The notes below the pieces were generated by a model. That model made no database searches and had not been told where the DNA came from. It was given only the letters and a program-made list of their open reading frames with translations. A DNA stretch of 64,000 bases from Gigaspora margarita (lineage: Eukaryota; Glomeromycota; Glomeromycetes; Diversisporales; Gigasporaceae): assembly GCA_009809945.1 (NCBI GenBank), contig WTPW01002708.1, forward strand, positions 1 through 64,000. The letters run 5' to 3'. Every line of letters begins with the position of its first letter. Positions within the stretch are counted from its first letter, which is position 1. Made by a program: the position numbers and the translations under genes. This document shows, one piece after another, positions 13,228-26,673 of this stretch.

Positions 13228-13463
13228 CAGGGTTGGGCAATTGGACAAGTGGGTTGTCCAATGAAATTTAAATTTCTAAAATTGCCCGTAATTTTTTTTA
13301 GAAATAAGAAACCTCTGTTCAGAGTTAAGCAAACTAAATAATTAAAACAGTAATATACCATAATTTTTACTCTATATATGTTAATAAATCAATGGACACT
13401 GGACAAATTTATATGTCCAGTGTCTAGTGAAATTCACTGGACATAGAGGGTTGCCCAACCCTG
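13228..13463. mobile_element. hAT-like MITE, CAGGGTTGGGCAA ends
   Basis: Perfect 13-bp TIRs CAGGGTTGGGCAA / TTGCCCAACCCTG, flanked by a perfect 8-bp duplication ACCACAAA (13220-13227 and 13464-13471). Subterminal 'TGTCCA' and 'TGGACA' motifs repeat near both ends, as expected for transposase binding. 236 bp, non-coding. Confidence 0.9.
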
Positions 13464-14681
13464 ACCACAAAGCAAAGAAATTGCAAAAATTGTATTATTG
13501 GTTGAGGTTTTCAGATACTATTATTTGTAATATACCAGTCACAACAATCATGAACATGTATGTACTATCAATTAGCTAAATTAGACAAACAACACATTAA
13601 TTCCCAGTTGAATAGACTCAAAGTGAATATTATATATATAGTATCTCTACAAATTTTTTTGGTTACTGTATCTAGAGGTTAAGCCCATATAAAATTTGGT
13701 TTCTGAATTACAAATCAGAATATAAAATTATTACCAGAATGCCAAATTAAGTTTGCTAAATAATTTAGTTGACCTGGTTGACCCAATTAACCCAGTTAAT
13801 CTAGTTAAAATTATAAGCATATAAAGATGTATGATGTATGAATATGCTAACAATTCCTCCAAATTGATTAAAAATAATAAAACAATAATATAAACAATTT
13901 GGGTTAAGCCATTAGCATCCCTAATAATGCTGATAATGATGCATTTAATATTAATCAACTCTAAATATTTAACAAAATTTATTAAAATAATTTAATATTT
14001 TAATGATAAGTTTTCAGAATACAAATATTTATATTTTGAAGTTTGCTATTTATTACTAGTGTATATTTGTATCTTTAAATTTTGCCTATGAAATCACCTT
14101 TGAGGCTCTAAAAAAAATTTCTTGTAAAGTTTTGGTATAAACTATTCTCATACTTGCATTCCAGTTTTACTCTAACTCTAATATTAATCAAATTTTAATT
14201 TTTATTTTAGCAAAAAACTTTTATTAATTTACTATTGTTAATTACTAGTGATGATTACCACTGGTAATAAGTAGTAATTTTCTTATATTTTAAAGGTAAA
14301 TTATAATTAAAGTATATAAAACTTATAGTAAAAATTAGTATTACTACTACTTTTATATAATAGTAAAATGTGAAGTTTTTGACAATAACTGTTAAATAAA
14401 ATCTTAGAAAAACAAAATTGCTAATACTTCACAATTTACTAATGTATTCAATAATTTTTTTACTATTAAAATTGAAAAGGCTTTCTATATAATTTTTGTT
14501 AAAAGCCAAAGAGAAGTTTATAAAATTTTTATTAAATGTAAAAAGTGAGGCTTTAAATACAAATTTTGATTTATATTTTACTTAAAGTTAAAAAATTTAG
14601 GGAAAAAATTTAGTCAATATGATTACCAAGTATGAAGTAAGTGAATAATATTTACAAAAAATAGATAATAGAAATTTACTA
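13464..14681. other. Gene-free AT-rich stretch
   Basis: No gene supported. 'AACCCAGTTAA' and 'TTGACC' variants recur at about 13765-13805. Otherwise simple AT-rich sequence. Confidence 0.35.
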
Positions 14682-14800
14682 TTGGGAGTTTCAAAATTAA
14701 CAAACAAATAGCACATTTCAAAAATAGGTAGAAATTTTTAAATAGATGTTGAATTATCAAAAAAAATAAAATGATACCTGATTTTAATTTTGAAACCCAA
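14682..14800. mobile_element. Small TIR element, TTGGGAGTTTCAAAATTAA ends
   Basis: The left TTGGGAGTTTCAAAATTAA pairs with the right TTAATTTTGAAACCCAA. Internal 'CATTTCAAAAATAGGTAG' is shared with the two neighbouring elements at 14871 and 15138. 119 bp, no target duplication resolved. Confidence 0.6.
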
Positions 14801-14870
14801 TGTAAAAATAATATAATTAATTAATAGAATTGATTTATATAAAATGAGATAAAAATTAATAATAATTATA

Positions 14871-14966
14871 GGAGTTTTAAAATTATAATTTAATATACTA
14901 AAAATCCTATTTAAAAAATCCTACTTATTTCAAAAATGTGCTATTTACTTTTAATTTTGAACCTCC
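14871..14966. mobile_element. Small TIR element, GGAGTTTTAAAATTA ends
   Basis: Same family as 14682-14800: inverted ends GGAGTTTTAAAATTA / TTTAATTTTGAACCTCC with the internal 'TATTTCAAAAATGTGC' block. Confidence 0.55.
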
Positions 14967-15137
14967 AAGTTAATTTTATAATAAACTCTAGTACAAAATC
15001 AGATAATTACTAGATATAGTATATAAATAGATATAGTAGAGAATTGAAATATAACTAGAAAAATATATATAAATAAAGCTATACTTCTAATAAAAATTTT
15101 GTTTTGAAATATATTTGATAAGCAAATATAAATATAA

Positions 15138-15268
15138 GAGGTTTCAAAATTAAAAATAATTAATACATTTCAAAAATAAGTAGAATTTTTTAAAATAACA
15201 TTTTACTATGTTAAATTACAAATTGAAAAAATAAAATAAAATTCTCTAGTTTTAATTTTAAAACCCTC
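15138..15268. mobile_element. Small TIR element, GAGGTTTCAAAATTAAAA ends
   Basis: Third member of the cluster: GAGGTTTCAAAATTAAAA / TTTTAATTTTAAAACCCTC with internal 'CATTTCAAAAATAAGTAG'. Three related copies in 600 bp suggest local hopping or tandem amplification. Confidence 0.6.
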
Positions 15269-15679
15269 ATTTTTTATATATATCAAATCCAATTTACATT
15301 ATTCTAAATTATAAATTAAAAATTTTATAGGTCAACCCAGTTAAATATAATTATTCTAGATAACTATAGCAAATATCTGTTTCCTAGTTGGTAGATAAGT
15401 AGATTTGCCAAAGAACCAATTTTTTTTCTAAGTGTCTGGCTGCTACAAAAACTCTAATAGCTTATTTGGCCTTAACTATATTTACTTAAATTGAACATAG
15501 CTGGGCTGTTTGCTTTATAATTATTATTAAAAAATACTAGCATTTTGTCTGTGCCTTTATCATGGGAACATAAATTTAAGATGAAACTTTAATTAAAAAG
15601 TACAACCTGCAATAAATCAAATTATTTATTGCAGAACATGCTCGTTATCCTATTGATCTCAATATATAGACAAAAATAA

Positions 15680-18200
15680 GATAATTTGTGTTGGAATTAT
15701 CATAATTTCTTTCATGTTATTATAAAAAATTCCAAAAATTCTACTGTATGACTTGTTAACATTATCAAAATGGTCAAAAATCACAATATGTGGTTAGGTT
15801 TGAGTTAGTTTGTATTGGAATTATTATAATTTCTATCATGAGTTTCTGTTGTAAATTTTATTATTCTGACGATACACAATTTGTGACTTACTAACACATG
15901 TTATTAATGTTATCCATATTTCAGTTATTTTTAAAAATACAATGCGTGTATAATAAACAGAAGTCTATTTGTTAAATTTCAAATAGAAAGTGTACATAGT
16001 GATCAAAAGTCAATTTTTTAATAATAATAAATAGATGACAACTGATTTTTTATTGTAATTTTATTGGTAATAGCAAAAAGGTAAATTAGTTTGTATTAAA
16101 ATTATTATAATTTCTATTATGAATTGCTATAAAAAATTTTGTTACAAACTTACCTGACAGAAAATACATCTTAAGTTTGTATCGAAATTATTATGGCTTT
16201 TATTAAGAATTACTATAAAAAATTATTATATAAAACTTGCTTGTTATTCTAAAAATCATAATATGTAGTTAGATTTGAGTTAGTTAGTGTTGAAATTCTT
16301 ATAGTTTCTATTATGAGTTACTGAAATAAACATTACTTTTCTTGCAATACACAATATGTGACTCACTAATGCATGTTATTAACATTATCCATATCTCAGT
16401 TAATTTTAAAGATAAAATGTGAGCATAATAAATAGAAGTCTATTTGTTAAATTTCAAATGATCAAAAGTTGATTTTTTTAATGCAAATGAACTAATTTTT
16501 TTATTGTGTTAGTGGCAAAAAGGTGAATTAGTTTTTATTGTAATTTTTATCATGAATTACTATAAATTTCTGTTACAAACTTACCCAATAGATAATATGT
16601 TTTTATGCTAAGTTTGTATTAACAAATTTTCATGCAAAACTTACTTGTTATTTTAAAAATTAAACATGTAGGTTAGTTCATGTTGATTATTATAATTTCT
16701 ACCATGAGTTGTTATTATAAACCTTATTATTCTGGCAATACACAATATGTGGCTCACTAATGCATATTATTAATATTATCTCTATACAATATGCACATAA
16801 TGAATGGTAGTCTGCTTGTTAAATTTTCAAAGATACAAAGTGTGCATAATAAGCATAAGTCAATTTTTTTAAATTTATTAAATAATAAATATAGAGATAA
16901 CTGATTATTAATTTATAGTAATAAGATCAATTATGAATTAATTACAATATTAACATGCAATGATTATCACTTTTTTTAAATTTCTTATAGTCTAACTATG
17001 GTATAGTTGATACTGGTCTTCTAATATAAAATATTGATTATGACTAAATGCTATAGTTTCGACATTTTCAGTTACTGTATAACAAATAAGGACCCTGGAC
17101 ATCTAGTATAGAGGTCATACTTGAAATTTTTTAGCAAAAACATCTAAAATTTGAGAAGCAAAAAACAGTTTTTTGCAATTATATTGGCATCCAGTAGTCT
17201 AATTTGAATGAACATTTTTTTAAAATGAAGCTCTCAGTGAGGCGCATCTAATAAAAAAAAGTTTGTTCAATTTTAATTACTGGATTAGAAGTTATTAAAG
17301 TAAATATATTTTGTTATTTTTAGCAAATTGGCCAAAATCCAGTTATGACCTATATGAGAGATGTCTGGGGTCCTAAAAAATGTAATTAATTTTTCCATTT
17401 AGATCACATTTCAGATCATGGTTTTGGATCTAATTCAAACAAAAATGCTAAAGTGTACAAATCCAAAATTAAAGGTTATAGATAGATAGATAAATAGATA
17501 GAATAGATAGAATATGATAATATCTTAATTAATTTTTCCACTTAGATATCTTAATAAATTGATATATATGTATACAATCAAAAGTTGACAACTGTTTATT
17601 AATTCATAGTAATAGATCAATTACAATTATGATGAATTTATTACAATTTTATTATGCAAATGACCATAATTACAAATTAAATTTTAAATTTTCTCATGGT
17701 CTGATTATGGTTTTTGAATAGCAAATCAAAAATGGCAAAATGCACTCAAATTTTTTTTATATTATAATATGAATTATAATTAATTTTTCCATATTGATTA
17801 TGTTTCAGAAGATCACATTTTTGGGTCTGAACCAATCAAAAATGTTAAATCATACAAACTCAAATTAAATTATATAGATAGATAAATAGATGTTATTAAT
17901 GTTATTCATATCTTAGTTAATTTCAAAGATACAATGTACGCATAACAAACAGAAGTCTATTTGTTAAATTTCAAATGCGAACAACTGATTATTAATTCAT
18001 AGTATTATAAATTATGACAAATCATTTATGACATAATTATGTGATCATAATTACAGATTTAAATAGATCATCATAACTGATCACAGTATTTTAAATTTTC
18101 TTATGGCCTGACAATGGTTTTACATTTTTTTAGATTACATTTTTCAGTTCTAATCCAATCAAAAATGTTAAAATGTACAAACTCAAAATTAAATGATATA
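15680..18200 (+). repeat. Long degenerate repeat family (AATTATTATAATTTCTAT type)
   Basis: Roughly 150-300 bp periods repeat blocks such as 'TTAGTTTGTATTGGAATTAT', 'TTTCTATCATGAGTT', 'TGTTACAAACTTACC', 'ACACAATATGTG' and 'AACAGAAGTCTATTTGTTAA'. An inverted stretch of the same family lies at 59.8-60.8 kb and shorter pieces at 0.9, 11.4 and 46.0-46.6 kb. A GATA microsatellite (about 17474-17514) and a TIR element (17089-17374) interrupt it. No ORF. Confidence 0.65.
17089..17374. mobile_element. TIR element, AGGACCC ends
   Basis: Left AGGACCCTGGACATCTAG..TATAGAGGTCAT pairs with right ATGACCTATATGAGAGATGTCTGGGGTCCT over about 30 positions. 286 bp, non-coding. Target duplication not resolved. Confidence 0.65.
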
Positions 18201-18673
18201 GATGAGAAAGCCTCTGACCCAGTATTATATGACTATATTTATATGCTTTCTTATACATACTATTTGAAAAAATTAGTTCTATAGCATTCTAAAAAACCTT
18301 AGCCAGAAAATAAAAGCAAAAATAGAAAAAGCCATAAAAAAATAGATATAGATCTACTAATTTTTCCAAATTATAGGACCTTAACAAATATACAGAACCC
18401 AAACCATAAGCTCTGTGTCTTTGAAATTAATTATAGTAACTTTTAGAATTATTGTGATTTGGAAAGTTTTAGAATAGTAATTAATATTATTAAATTTTTA
18501 AGTAGTATTTGCTTTATAATAATTGTTGTTAATTGACATTGTATTCAATTATTAGAATATTAATCTCTAGAGGTTTCAATATAGTTGTTTTTTTAGATAA
18601 TTAGTTCAATTGTTTTAATCATAATATTTTATATTAACTATTATAACCTTACTAGTTATTGATTAGTAGACAT

Positions 18674-18957
18674 TAGAGTTCCACAATTTGATTTGATCTT
18701 CAAATATTTGAATCAAATATTTGATCAAATTCAAATTCAATTTGACTATATTTGATTTGATCAAATTCAAATCTGGTCAAATTTGATTTGATTTGACAAA
18801 TATTTGATTTGATTTGAAAATTACTATTAAAAATTCAAATTCAAATCAAATTCAAATCCAAATATTGAATCAAATCAAATTCAAATCAGGGTCAATTTGA
18901 TTTGATCAAATTCAAATTGACCCAATATTTGATTTGATTTGAATTTGAGGAACCCTA
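18674..18957 (-). mobile_element. hAT-like MITE, CAAAT-rich family, copy 2 (inverted)
   Basis: Reverse complement of the copy at 2297-2583, nearly identical along its length. Ends TAGAGTTCC / GGAACCCTA; flanks GTAGACAT (18666-18673) and GTAGACAA (18958-18965) match at 7 of 8. Near identity of two copies 16 kb apart implies recent movement or conversion. Confidence 0.85.
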
Positions 18958-19369
18958 GTAGACAATATAGAATTAGATAGATTTTTACAGAACTAAAAAT
19001 CTTAAGAGAAAAAAATATTATAGAACAGATTTTTAGTATAGCATAGTAATATAGTACAAAAATAGACATTATATATCTTATAGTTCATATTTAATTAGTA
19101 TATATTTTATTAGTTTTTTTATTATATATATTGTATTAAATAGATATAGAAAATAAAAACTATTGGATAAAATGATAAGGTATAGCAACTGCAGTACAGT
19201 GCTGCAGCTTGGTTATACTAGATAAAACAGGGTTATACAAGGTTACACTTGGGATCTCAAGGATTTTGACATGTATATGATCTTAAAAATCTCAATACAA
19301 ACAGATCTCAAGGATCTTAACACAAACAGATTTTAAGAATCTTTGTTGCAAATGCAAATTACAACATAT

Positions 19370-19739
19370 TGTTAGATTTATTTTGAAGATTTTAGAAAAC
19401 AAAAGCTATAAAATGGGAGCCTTTTTCCCTTTTTGCAAAAAGTTAGAATTCAATACCCTTATATAGAATCTTAGCTTAGGATATTATTTCTTATCCTCTT
19501 TATTCTTTATTTTTGTAAAGTATAATATTTTCTCTCTAGAGTAATTCCTACAGACAAGGCTTATTACTATCTTTCTTAATAAAATTATATACTGTTTTTA
19601 TCTTGAACTGTTTGCCTTTCTGTAAAGTAAAATGTATATACTTCACCTTCACCCTTTATATATTTATAAATACATTACTGCACTAGGTGATTGTATTACT
19701 TTGCTAGATTTAATACAAAAAGGCTATTGCATTGTAACA
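19370..19739 (+). mobile_element. Possible solo LTR
   Basis: The segment begins TGTTAG and ends TGTAACA (inverted TGTTA/TAACA). It contains a TATA-like CTATAAAATGGGAGCC at about 19408 and AATAAA at about 19578, in LTR order. No 5-bp target duplication and no internal retroelement domains were seen. Confidence 0.35.
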
Positions 19740-19744
19740 ATATA

Positions 19745-19840
19745 TATAGTATTAAGGGTGTGGTAATTTAGAGAAGTTGTTAAGTAGTTACTCTCCAAGT
19801 AGCAGGTCTAGGGTTCAAATTTCACTAGTGATGCTTTAAA
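19745..19840 (+). mobile_element. Degenerate tRNA-derived SINE head (candidate)
   Basis: A tRNA-like order is visible: GGTGTGGTAATTTAGAG (weak A box), then CTCCAAGTAGCAGGTC (anticodon-arm-like), then AGGGTTCAAATTTC, close to the Pol III B-box GGTTCGANTCC. No tail or target duplication was found. Confidence 0.35.
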
Positions 19841-19959
19841 AAATTAGACCTGTATTCTGTTAACTATTTTCTTAGTAATCAATTGAGTGTACTATCTGTA
19901 ATCTAGATCTATTATATAGTATGAAAGCTTTTAGGTGAATTTGTATTATTATACAAACA

Positions 19960-21300
19960 AATCCAAGGAACTAAAAAAAATAGAAACCCATTTGGCAAGT
20001 GCTGAGTAAGAAGGTAGCAAAGATCTTTGACAGAGCTACCAAAACTAGAATATCAAAAACCAGAGTTGAAGAACCAGATGAAGTAGATCCTCAGGGATGG
20101 GGCTCACCAACCTGACTACTGGAATTATACTGGAGGAAAAGGACCTATATTACACAAATAGGTACTAAGAAAAACCATAATGGCACCTAATGCCAAGTAG
20201 ATCAACCCATTTAGGCTAACTTGTTTGTAAGTTGGAAATGTCAGTGTAAGGACTAGTAAGAAGGTAATAGTGAGCAGTTGTTGTGTCTACTATGTTCAAA
20301 ACTTTTTTTGCCCATGTTCATGGTCAAATGTCCATAGTTTTCACAACTGTCCAAAGAATATTTAGACTTTAAAATTTTATAAATTAATTTAAAAAAAACA
20401 TGATTATGTGGTAATCCGCAGTTAAAGGGTCAAAATTTCATAGTACAAATCAGCGGAGTTTTACTAATTGCCTTATATGGAAGTGGAATGCCGTACATTT
20501 CTGATCATAATAAAAAACCCTATAGTAAACAATCAACAAATACTCATATCATATCATATACTAACGCAATTTGAATGATTTAACTATCATTAGAATCAGA
20601 AAAGTTGGTTCTGCAAAGTTTAATTAGAAATTACAAAAGGTTTGCTTAGTAAAAAAAATACTTTTATATGTAGAAGAGCCCCATTCACACACTATAGAAA
20701 TTTACTATTAAATTCTGCTATAATTGATTATAAAATGATCATCATTTTTCACCCTTTATCTGCGATTTACTACATATATATTTTTTATAGTTTTAAATAT
20801 TTTTTTGAAAAGAAAAAAATAGTTATCTTAATAAATTTTAAGTAATTTAGATTTGTTTTTTTTTTCAAAATTGTTCACAATTGTCCACAATTTGCCTAAA
20901 GCTGTCCTGTGACAACACTAATAGTAGGTGCTAGGATCAGAGCAAACCTTACAAGGGCAGTATTAGGAAACTGTAGTGGTTTAAAGATAATCCCTAACTG
21001 CAAGTGTTGGTTAACATCATGATGCCCAGTTTCAAAAGACTATATACTTAGAGTGGCTGGCAATTTCTGCAAGAGTAAAGTAGCTCTAAGGCTGAAGGCT
21101 ATTGAGAATAACCCCTGAAGCATTAAGGCCATTAAGTGGTTAACATGGGCAAATAGTAATAGGAAAAGCATAAATCAGAGTGGTTTAAATAGGCAGGTCC
21201 CATAGTTAGTTTGTAGATATGGCAGCTAGTATAGAACCCTCAGGTGGACTACTTAAATTAAGTACCAAAAGTGCATGTGTGGTTAATTGTATACTTATCA
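19960..21300 (+). other. Purine-rich decayed sequence, split by a TIR insertion
   Basis: 19960-20274 and 20921-21300 are richer in GC and AG than their surroundings and look like decayed coding DNA, for example the open piece VEEPDEVDPQGWGSPT at about 20065. I do not recognise the family. A hAT-like element (20275-20920) interrupts it. Confidence 0.3.
20275..20920. mobile_element. hAT-like TIR element, TAGTGTTGTC-type ends
   Basis: The left end CAGTTGTTGTGTC and right end GACAACACTA are inverted matches. Just inside are 'TGTTCA', 'TGTCCA' and 'TTGTCCACAA' subterminal motifs. Flanks ATAGTGAG and ATAGTAGG (6 of 8) may be an eroded target duplication. The 67-codon frame inside is not a plausible gene. 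Confidence 0.5.
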
Positions 21301-24300
21301 ATGTAACAAGTATCATAAATATTTAATAAAAACCTTATGCCCAAAGTAGATGCACATTAAGCAATAAAAAATAAAATAACATATATAGTACTTTAGTAAA
21401 GTAGAATACCCTATATAGTCTATATCATTTTTAAATTAGTTTTACAAACTATATCAAGTTTGTTCTTTTTTCTTTGTCTTTCTTATCTTTTCTCATTCTA
21501 TGTTGTTATGTTATTGGATTTTGTTTAGATTATATAGTACTACACCTTTTTTCACCTTCTATTTTACTTTTGTAAATACTCTTTTGTTTATATAGGTATG
21601 GATAAATGCTCCTTATTCTAGAGGCTAGATAAAAAAAAGCTAAAAATCTTAACAAGCTAACAACTGTTAATTGTGAACAAAAAAATGTTTCCAGTTAGTT
21701 GGAGAACCTTCTAGAGAGATAAATAGTTGTTACATATAGGTACTTTGGTAACTATACGAGGTTTTATTATGGAAATAGAGTTTAATAGCAGTTGGTCTTT
21801 GTATACTTAAACCATAATTAATAAGACTAGATTGCTAAAATTAAAAAAATATAAAGAATTTTTTTTAAAAAAATACAAAACTTTATTTTTATTCATTGAC
21901 AAACTTTTAAATTCTAATCACAAGTCCTATATACTTTTGATACAAATTGAAGAATTTGGTTTAAAAAATAACGAATTATTAAATTTTATAATTTTATAAA
22001 TAAAATTTCAACTTAGTTTAATAGCAAAAATTTTTGTTATTGATGAGAATATATAAAAATTAAAAATTAATAAAAATATTTTAAAAATTTTATAGTAAAA
22101 TTTTAGAATTGACTATATTTCAAACAGTTAAATTAAAAATTTTACTTATTATTAATTAAATAAATCTCAAATTTTTATTTAGCTTAAAATAGGGGGCATA
22201 TGCTTAATAAAATTTTAAGTTATTATAAAAAATATGTAAAAAAAAGTATAGCGTGCATATTTGACCGTTAGACGGTTTACGGAATAGTGTCAGAGAAATA
22301 GCATTTGGGAAGGTGGGCTTCAGAAAGTGAGCAACAACGGAATAATGACTGCAGATATGTGTTGCTATGATCAATTCATAACATTCGTATAAATAGGGCT
22401 GGTATATTTTGTAAGTACTAGTTGAGATATATTAACTTCTCGATGTAGTTAATGTACACATAAATATTATTAATACTAATATTCCATAAGAACGTATTAT
22501 TTTTAAGTGATAATTTTTTAAATATATACATTTACACATATGTGATTTTTGATTTAATCGTTGAATGACATATAATTAGCCATTAAATAATCGTCACTAT
22601 CTTCAAATTTGTGTTAATATTAAATCTTAAAAAAAAAAAAATACCATATATACAGTAATTTTAATAAATTTTGTTCATTCTAGAATAAGTTATTTGGTTA
22701 TGATTATTTAAAAAATTAACCTTTCTTATTTAGTATTGTCAAATATCCTAAAGAACAAATACTCTTTTATATATTGCAATAATGATAACAAGTAGGCAAG
22801 TCCAGATATAAAGGCAAACTGCCAAAAAAGTAAAGCGTATATGCACTTATAGCTTTTTCAAAAGATTTGTAAATTTTTAAACAAAAGTTATTTTTTTTCA
22901 ACAAGGTATCACAAAATGCTTCCTTTCCCATAAATTAATAATCGTTATCGAAAGTTTCTTTGAATCAAATATTTAAACAAAGAAATGTTTAATCAAATAA
23001 ATATAAGAATGCATTATTGGAAGAATAATCTCATAAAGGACTAACATTGCCCATGTGATTAAATTTGGAATCCCATTTAAGCTTAATCATCTGTAAAAAT
23101 AATATTAATATTCGGCATCGATAATTCATTATTGTGTGCAAGAAGAATAAAATCATGTGATAAAATGACGTGACTTGCACTTGACATTTTATGGGCTGGG
23201 GAATTACCACTTTCTTTAAATTTTAGATTTGCCCTTAACGATAACATAATTTAATAGCATCATCATTGTACTTTATATTTATAATGAACTAAAAAGAAAA
23301 AAAAAAGAAAAAAAAAACATAATAAAAGATAAACGAACCTTTGATATTCTTACCCGGTCGCGAAATGACTAAAAATCGTAGATGTTTAACGTTAAATAAG
23401 AAATAAATACTTGTCAATTTAATTGATTTAATAGGCTAATTAGGTATTAGTTTTGACTTTTTGCTTTATTTCTGGTTGGTATTGTTACTTCATATGATTC
23501 TAAATTTATAAAATTCTTTAGAGTGCCAATTTCAAATTTCAAAAGAATCTGTGACGTTTATTTTTATTTTTGATGTCTTTAGTATTATAAAACATTACTT
23601 CTATAAGTCGTGGCGCGTGTTTTACGCTTCTTCATTAAAGTGATAGATCTCATGTGTGATATGCAAATTACTGATCTGTCAATAAATTGTCACCATCTTG
23701 CATTAAATCGTTTCCAAAATAATTTATCTCGGCCGAAGCTTATGTCATTCTGATTCTTTGGAGAAAATGCGCAAATAATACTATAAATGCGTGTTAACTT
23801 ACACAGTATGCTATTTACGTACGTATGCGTATATACATATGTTGCAGTACTATTTGTTTTACTTACAGCTGTAAACTATTATAAATCGAGTAAATCGAGT
23901 AATAAGCAAGTTATTATTTTATTTAGTTGTATCATTTGCGTACGTACATGAGCCTCACTTTGTAAAAGAGGGCTTATAACATATATGTGATGTTTTTTCT
24001 ATGAGATGATTATAACATCGCTATCCGGGCTGTTAGATAATTAGGGATTGTGTAACAACAAATTCCACGTTAATCGTATCCTGTAAAATCAATTCAATGT
24101 TTAAAACCACAATGAATAGTTATATATGTACGTACTATTTTAAGAATTTTTTTGTCTCAAAAATTAGAAAACTTTTATAATATAATTTTTAAAATTTTTA
24201 AGACGCGCCTGGACATAGAATATTTATTTTATTTATAAAGTCTCCTTTATAAAAATCTGTAAATATTCTCTTATCTAATCAAAATAATAAATTCATTAAA

Positions 24301-25080
24301 TTAAATATTAGTAATTTGATAAAATCGATTTATTGATTTTGATAACTTAACCATCTGATATCTTCAAATAAAGAATAAATGTTGTGTCTTTAACAATTTA
24401 CAAAAAAAGCTTATCTATTATCTCAACCAGGTCTTATAATCTTATCAGCCAATTACTATGCTGTATGCATAAATATAATGAAAACAAATAAATTTTTACT
24501 TAAAGATATTTATTAAAGTTGCCGTTATCTGATGTTACTAGGTAAGAGTGATGATTTTATATGACATTATAAAAAAATAAAATTAGAATGTGAAAACAAA
24601 AAGTAGTTCAGAAGAGCGTATACATCCGAATATTAAAAATCTTGGCGTATGATTCATGAATTGTCTAGAAACAAGCTCTGCAATTAAAGTAATGTACTGT
24701 ATCTTTTTCAACCGAATTAATCAAAATAGTATTGAACACAAATGATTGTACTTCGGCCGAAATTCATTCACAATAAATTAGGAAATCTTTCTGGAGTGAA
24801 GCTTGAAATCTTATTTTAATATACGTATACTATATAACGTATATTATATACTACTATAGGTAATATCTAGAAAAATTTCTGTTATCTCCGTAATCAGAAT
24901 ACATTTTTGATATTACTGCACCTACTTTGATGCATCTACCTTTTGATACTGATATCACGTGCAATATAATGTAGCACAGTACAAGAAAAAAGAAATCTGT
25001 TATTTATATTCCCTGTAAATTAAAATTTTTAAATTTTTTTCAAAAAAATTTGAGCGAAGGTATATTGACAGCCACCAATC
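21300..25080. other. Gene-free stretch; lower repeat density from 22.2 kb
   Basis: 21300-22200 is AT-rich without features. 22200-25080 has a more even base composition, with scattered CG-containing words and few visible repeats, so it reads as ordinary intergenic DNA. No exon with splice signals could be supported on either strand. Confidence 0.4.
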
Positions 25081-25084
25081 TATA

Positions 25085-25131
25085 TATGATAAGAAATTTT
25101 TTTTATTTGAATTCCAAGATTTATAAGATTC

Positions 25132-25162
<31 letters not shown>

Positions 25163-25640
25163 GTCAAATTTTTGATTTGATAGACGTCTTTTTATTTTTT
25201 TTTATTTTTTTTTTTTTGAATTCTATGAATCTGTTGAATTCAAAAAAAAATATGTTTATTGAATTCGGCTTGTTGGTTGCTGGGATATCTTCGCTCAAAT
25301 TTTTAAAATTGTCTATCAAAATAGAGGTTGGGCCAAAGTTTTCTTAAACTTTGACGAAGTTTTCTCGACAATCACTAAGTCAAATTTGAACCTTTTTTTT
25401 TTTAGTTTGAATTCTACAAATCTGCAGAATTCAAAAAATATTTTTTATTGAATTTTTGCTTGTTTATTGTTGAGATATCTTCCCTCAAAGTTTTAAAAAT
25501 GTCTATCAAAATAGTAACTGCACCAAAATTTTCTCAAGCTAAGATCAAAAATATCTCAACAAATACAAGTCAAATTTAATATATATTTTTTTTGTTTGAA
25601 TTCTACAAATCTATAGAATTTAAAAAAAAAATATATCAAA
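25085..25640 (+). repeat. Tandem repeat, unit about 190 bp, 2.5-3 copies
   Basis: The block 'TTGAATTCTACAAATCTGCA' then 'GAATTCAAAAAA' starts near 25217, 25408 and 25597 (spacing 191 and 189), with a diverged one at 25107. 'GAGATATCTTCCCTCAAA' and 'TGTCTATCAAAATAG' recur with the same period. A run of 27 A lies at 25132-25158. A further diverged piece is at 26300-26420. Confidence 0.75.
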
Positions 25641-25649
25641 TTTGATTGG

Positions 25650-26447
25650 TTTTGTAGGATACCTTACTCAATGTTTTAAAAAATTTAGAAATTTATTTAC
25701 AGAGGGTATGAATAATAGCTGTCTTTTTTATTGTAGCAATAGCACATTATATAAAAATCAAAAACGTATGAAGATTTTAGGATACATCTTGGTGCATGTA
25801 CAGTATGCTTTGTATCAAAATTGGCCATTCTTGTGTTATCTAGAGAAATGATATAGTGATTCAGAAAATTTAACTTTATTTGAAGTAAAATTGTTTTTAA
25901 ATAAAACAAAATTAAAGTTTCTGCTAATGGAAGGCTTTCTTATCTATACTCCATTAAATTTTTACAAAATTTGATGGGCATTAAAAAATTTTGCTTGTAA
26001 CAAATTGTTACTTATTATGTAAAATAATCCACATAAATTCTATTTTTTAATTTGTTGATTAAAAATAATAAAAAGTCATTGGCAAAATGTTTGAACAGAA
26101 GGTCAGTGAACAGTCAACTGACACCTTGCACTTTTGAGCCACAGGGTTCAACCCTGACTTATACAATTATATCGCACCTTAAAACAAATATTAGTATCTC
26201 AGATTATCCAATTAAATTTCTACGTTTACATATACATATTCATTATGTTAAATTTTAAATTTTTTTTATGTCTTCTAGCAAAGTTTTTTTTCAATAAATA
26301 TGTGATTAAACTTAATAAATCTTCTTAATTTAATTCTACAAGCTTGTAAAATTGAAAAATAGGTTTCATTGAGTTTTACTTGGTAGTTATCAAGAAAACT
26401 TCATTAAAAAAACATTGAATCAAATCAGAAAAATATGATTCAAAATT
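25650..26447. other. AT-rich stretch with a weak tRNA-like head
   Basis: No gene. At 26085-26160, GGTCAGTGAACAGTCAACTG followed by CACAGGGTTCAACCCTGACT recalls a tRNA-derived SINE head with a good B box, but A-box and tail are unclear. Confidence 0.25.
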
Positions 26448-26573
26448 ATTTACCATATAACCGCGAAATAACGCACAGGGGTGTTATTTCGAATCTTGGC
26501 CCGAATTAAGCTTAACTCGGGCCTAAAGTTGTAATTTCACCCCTGCGCGTTATTCCGCGGCTATACGGTAAAT
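26448..26573. mobile_element. 126-bp full-length hairpin element
   Basis: Near-perfect palindrome: ATTTACCATATAACCGCG pairs with CGCGGCTATACGGTAAAT. Inside, ACGCACAGGGGTG pairs with CACCCCTGCGCGT, and the centre is GGCCCGAATTAAGCTTAACTCGGGCC in two halves. A diverged relative is at 58835-58955. GC content is well above the surroundings. Confidence 0.75.
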
Positions 26574-26673
26574 GAAAATTCTTGATAACTACTGATCCAT
26601 ATTCTATGAAATTTTTTATTTAATTCTATAAGTATAGAATTAAATTAAAAAAATATATAGATTGATTGAAAGT

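Noticed and set aside
26085..26160. tRNA gene
   Set aside because: A B-box-like GGGTTCAACCC is present but no acceptor-stem pairing or complete cloverleaf can be drawn; at most a SINE head.
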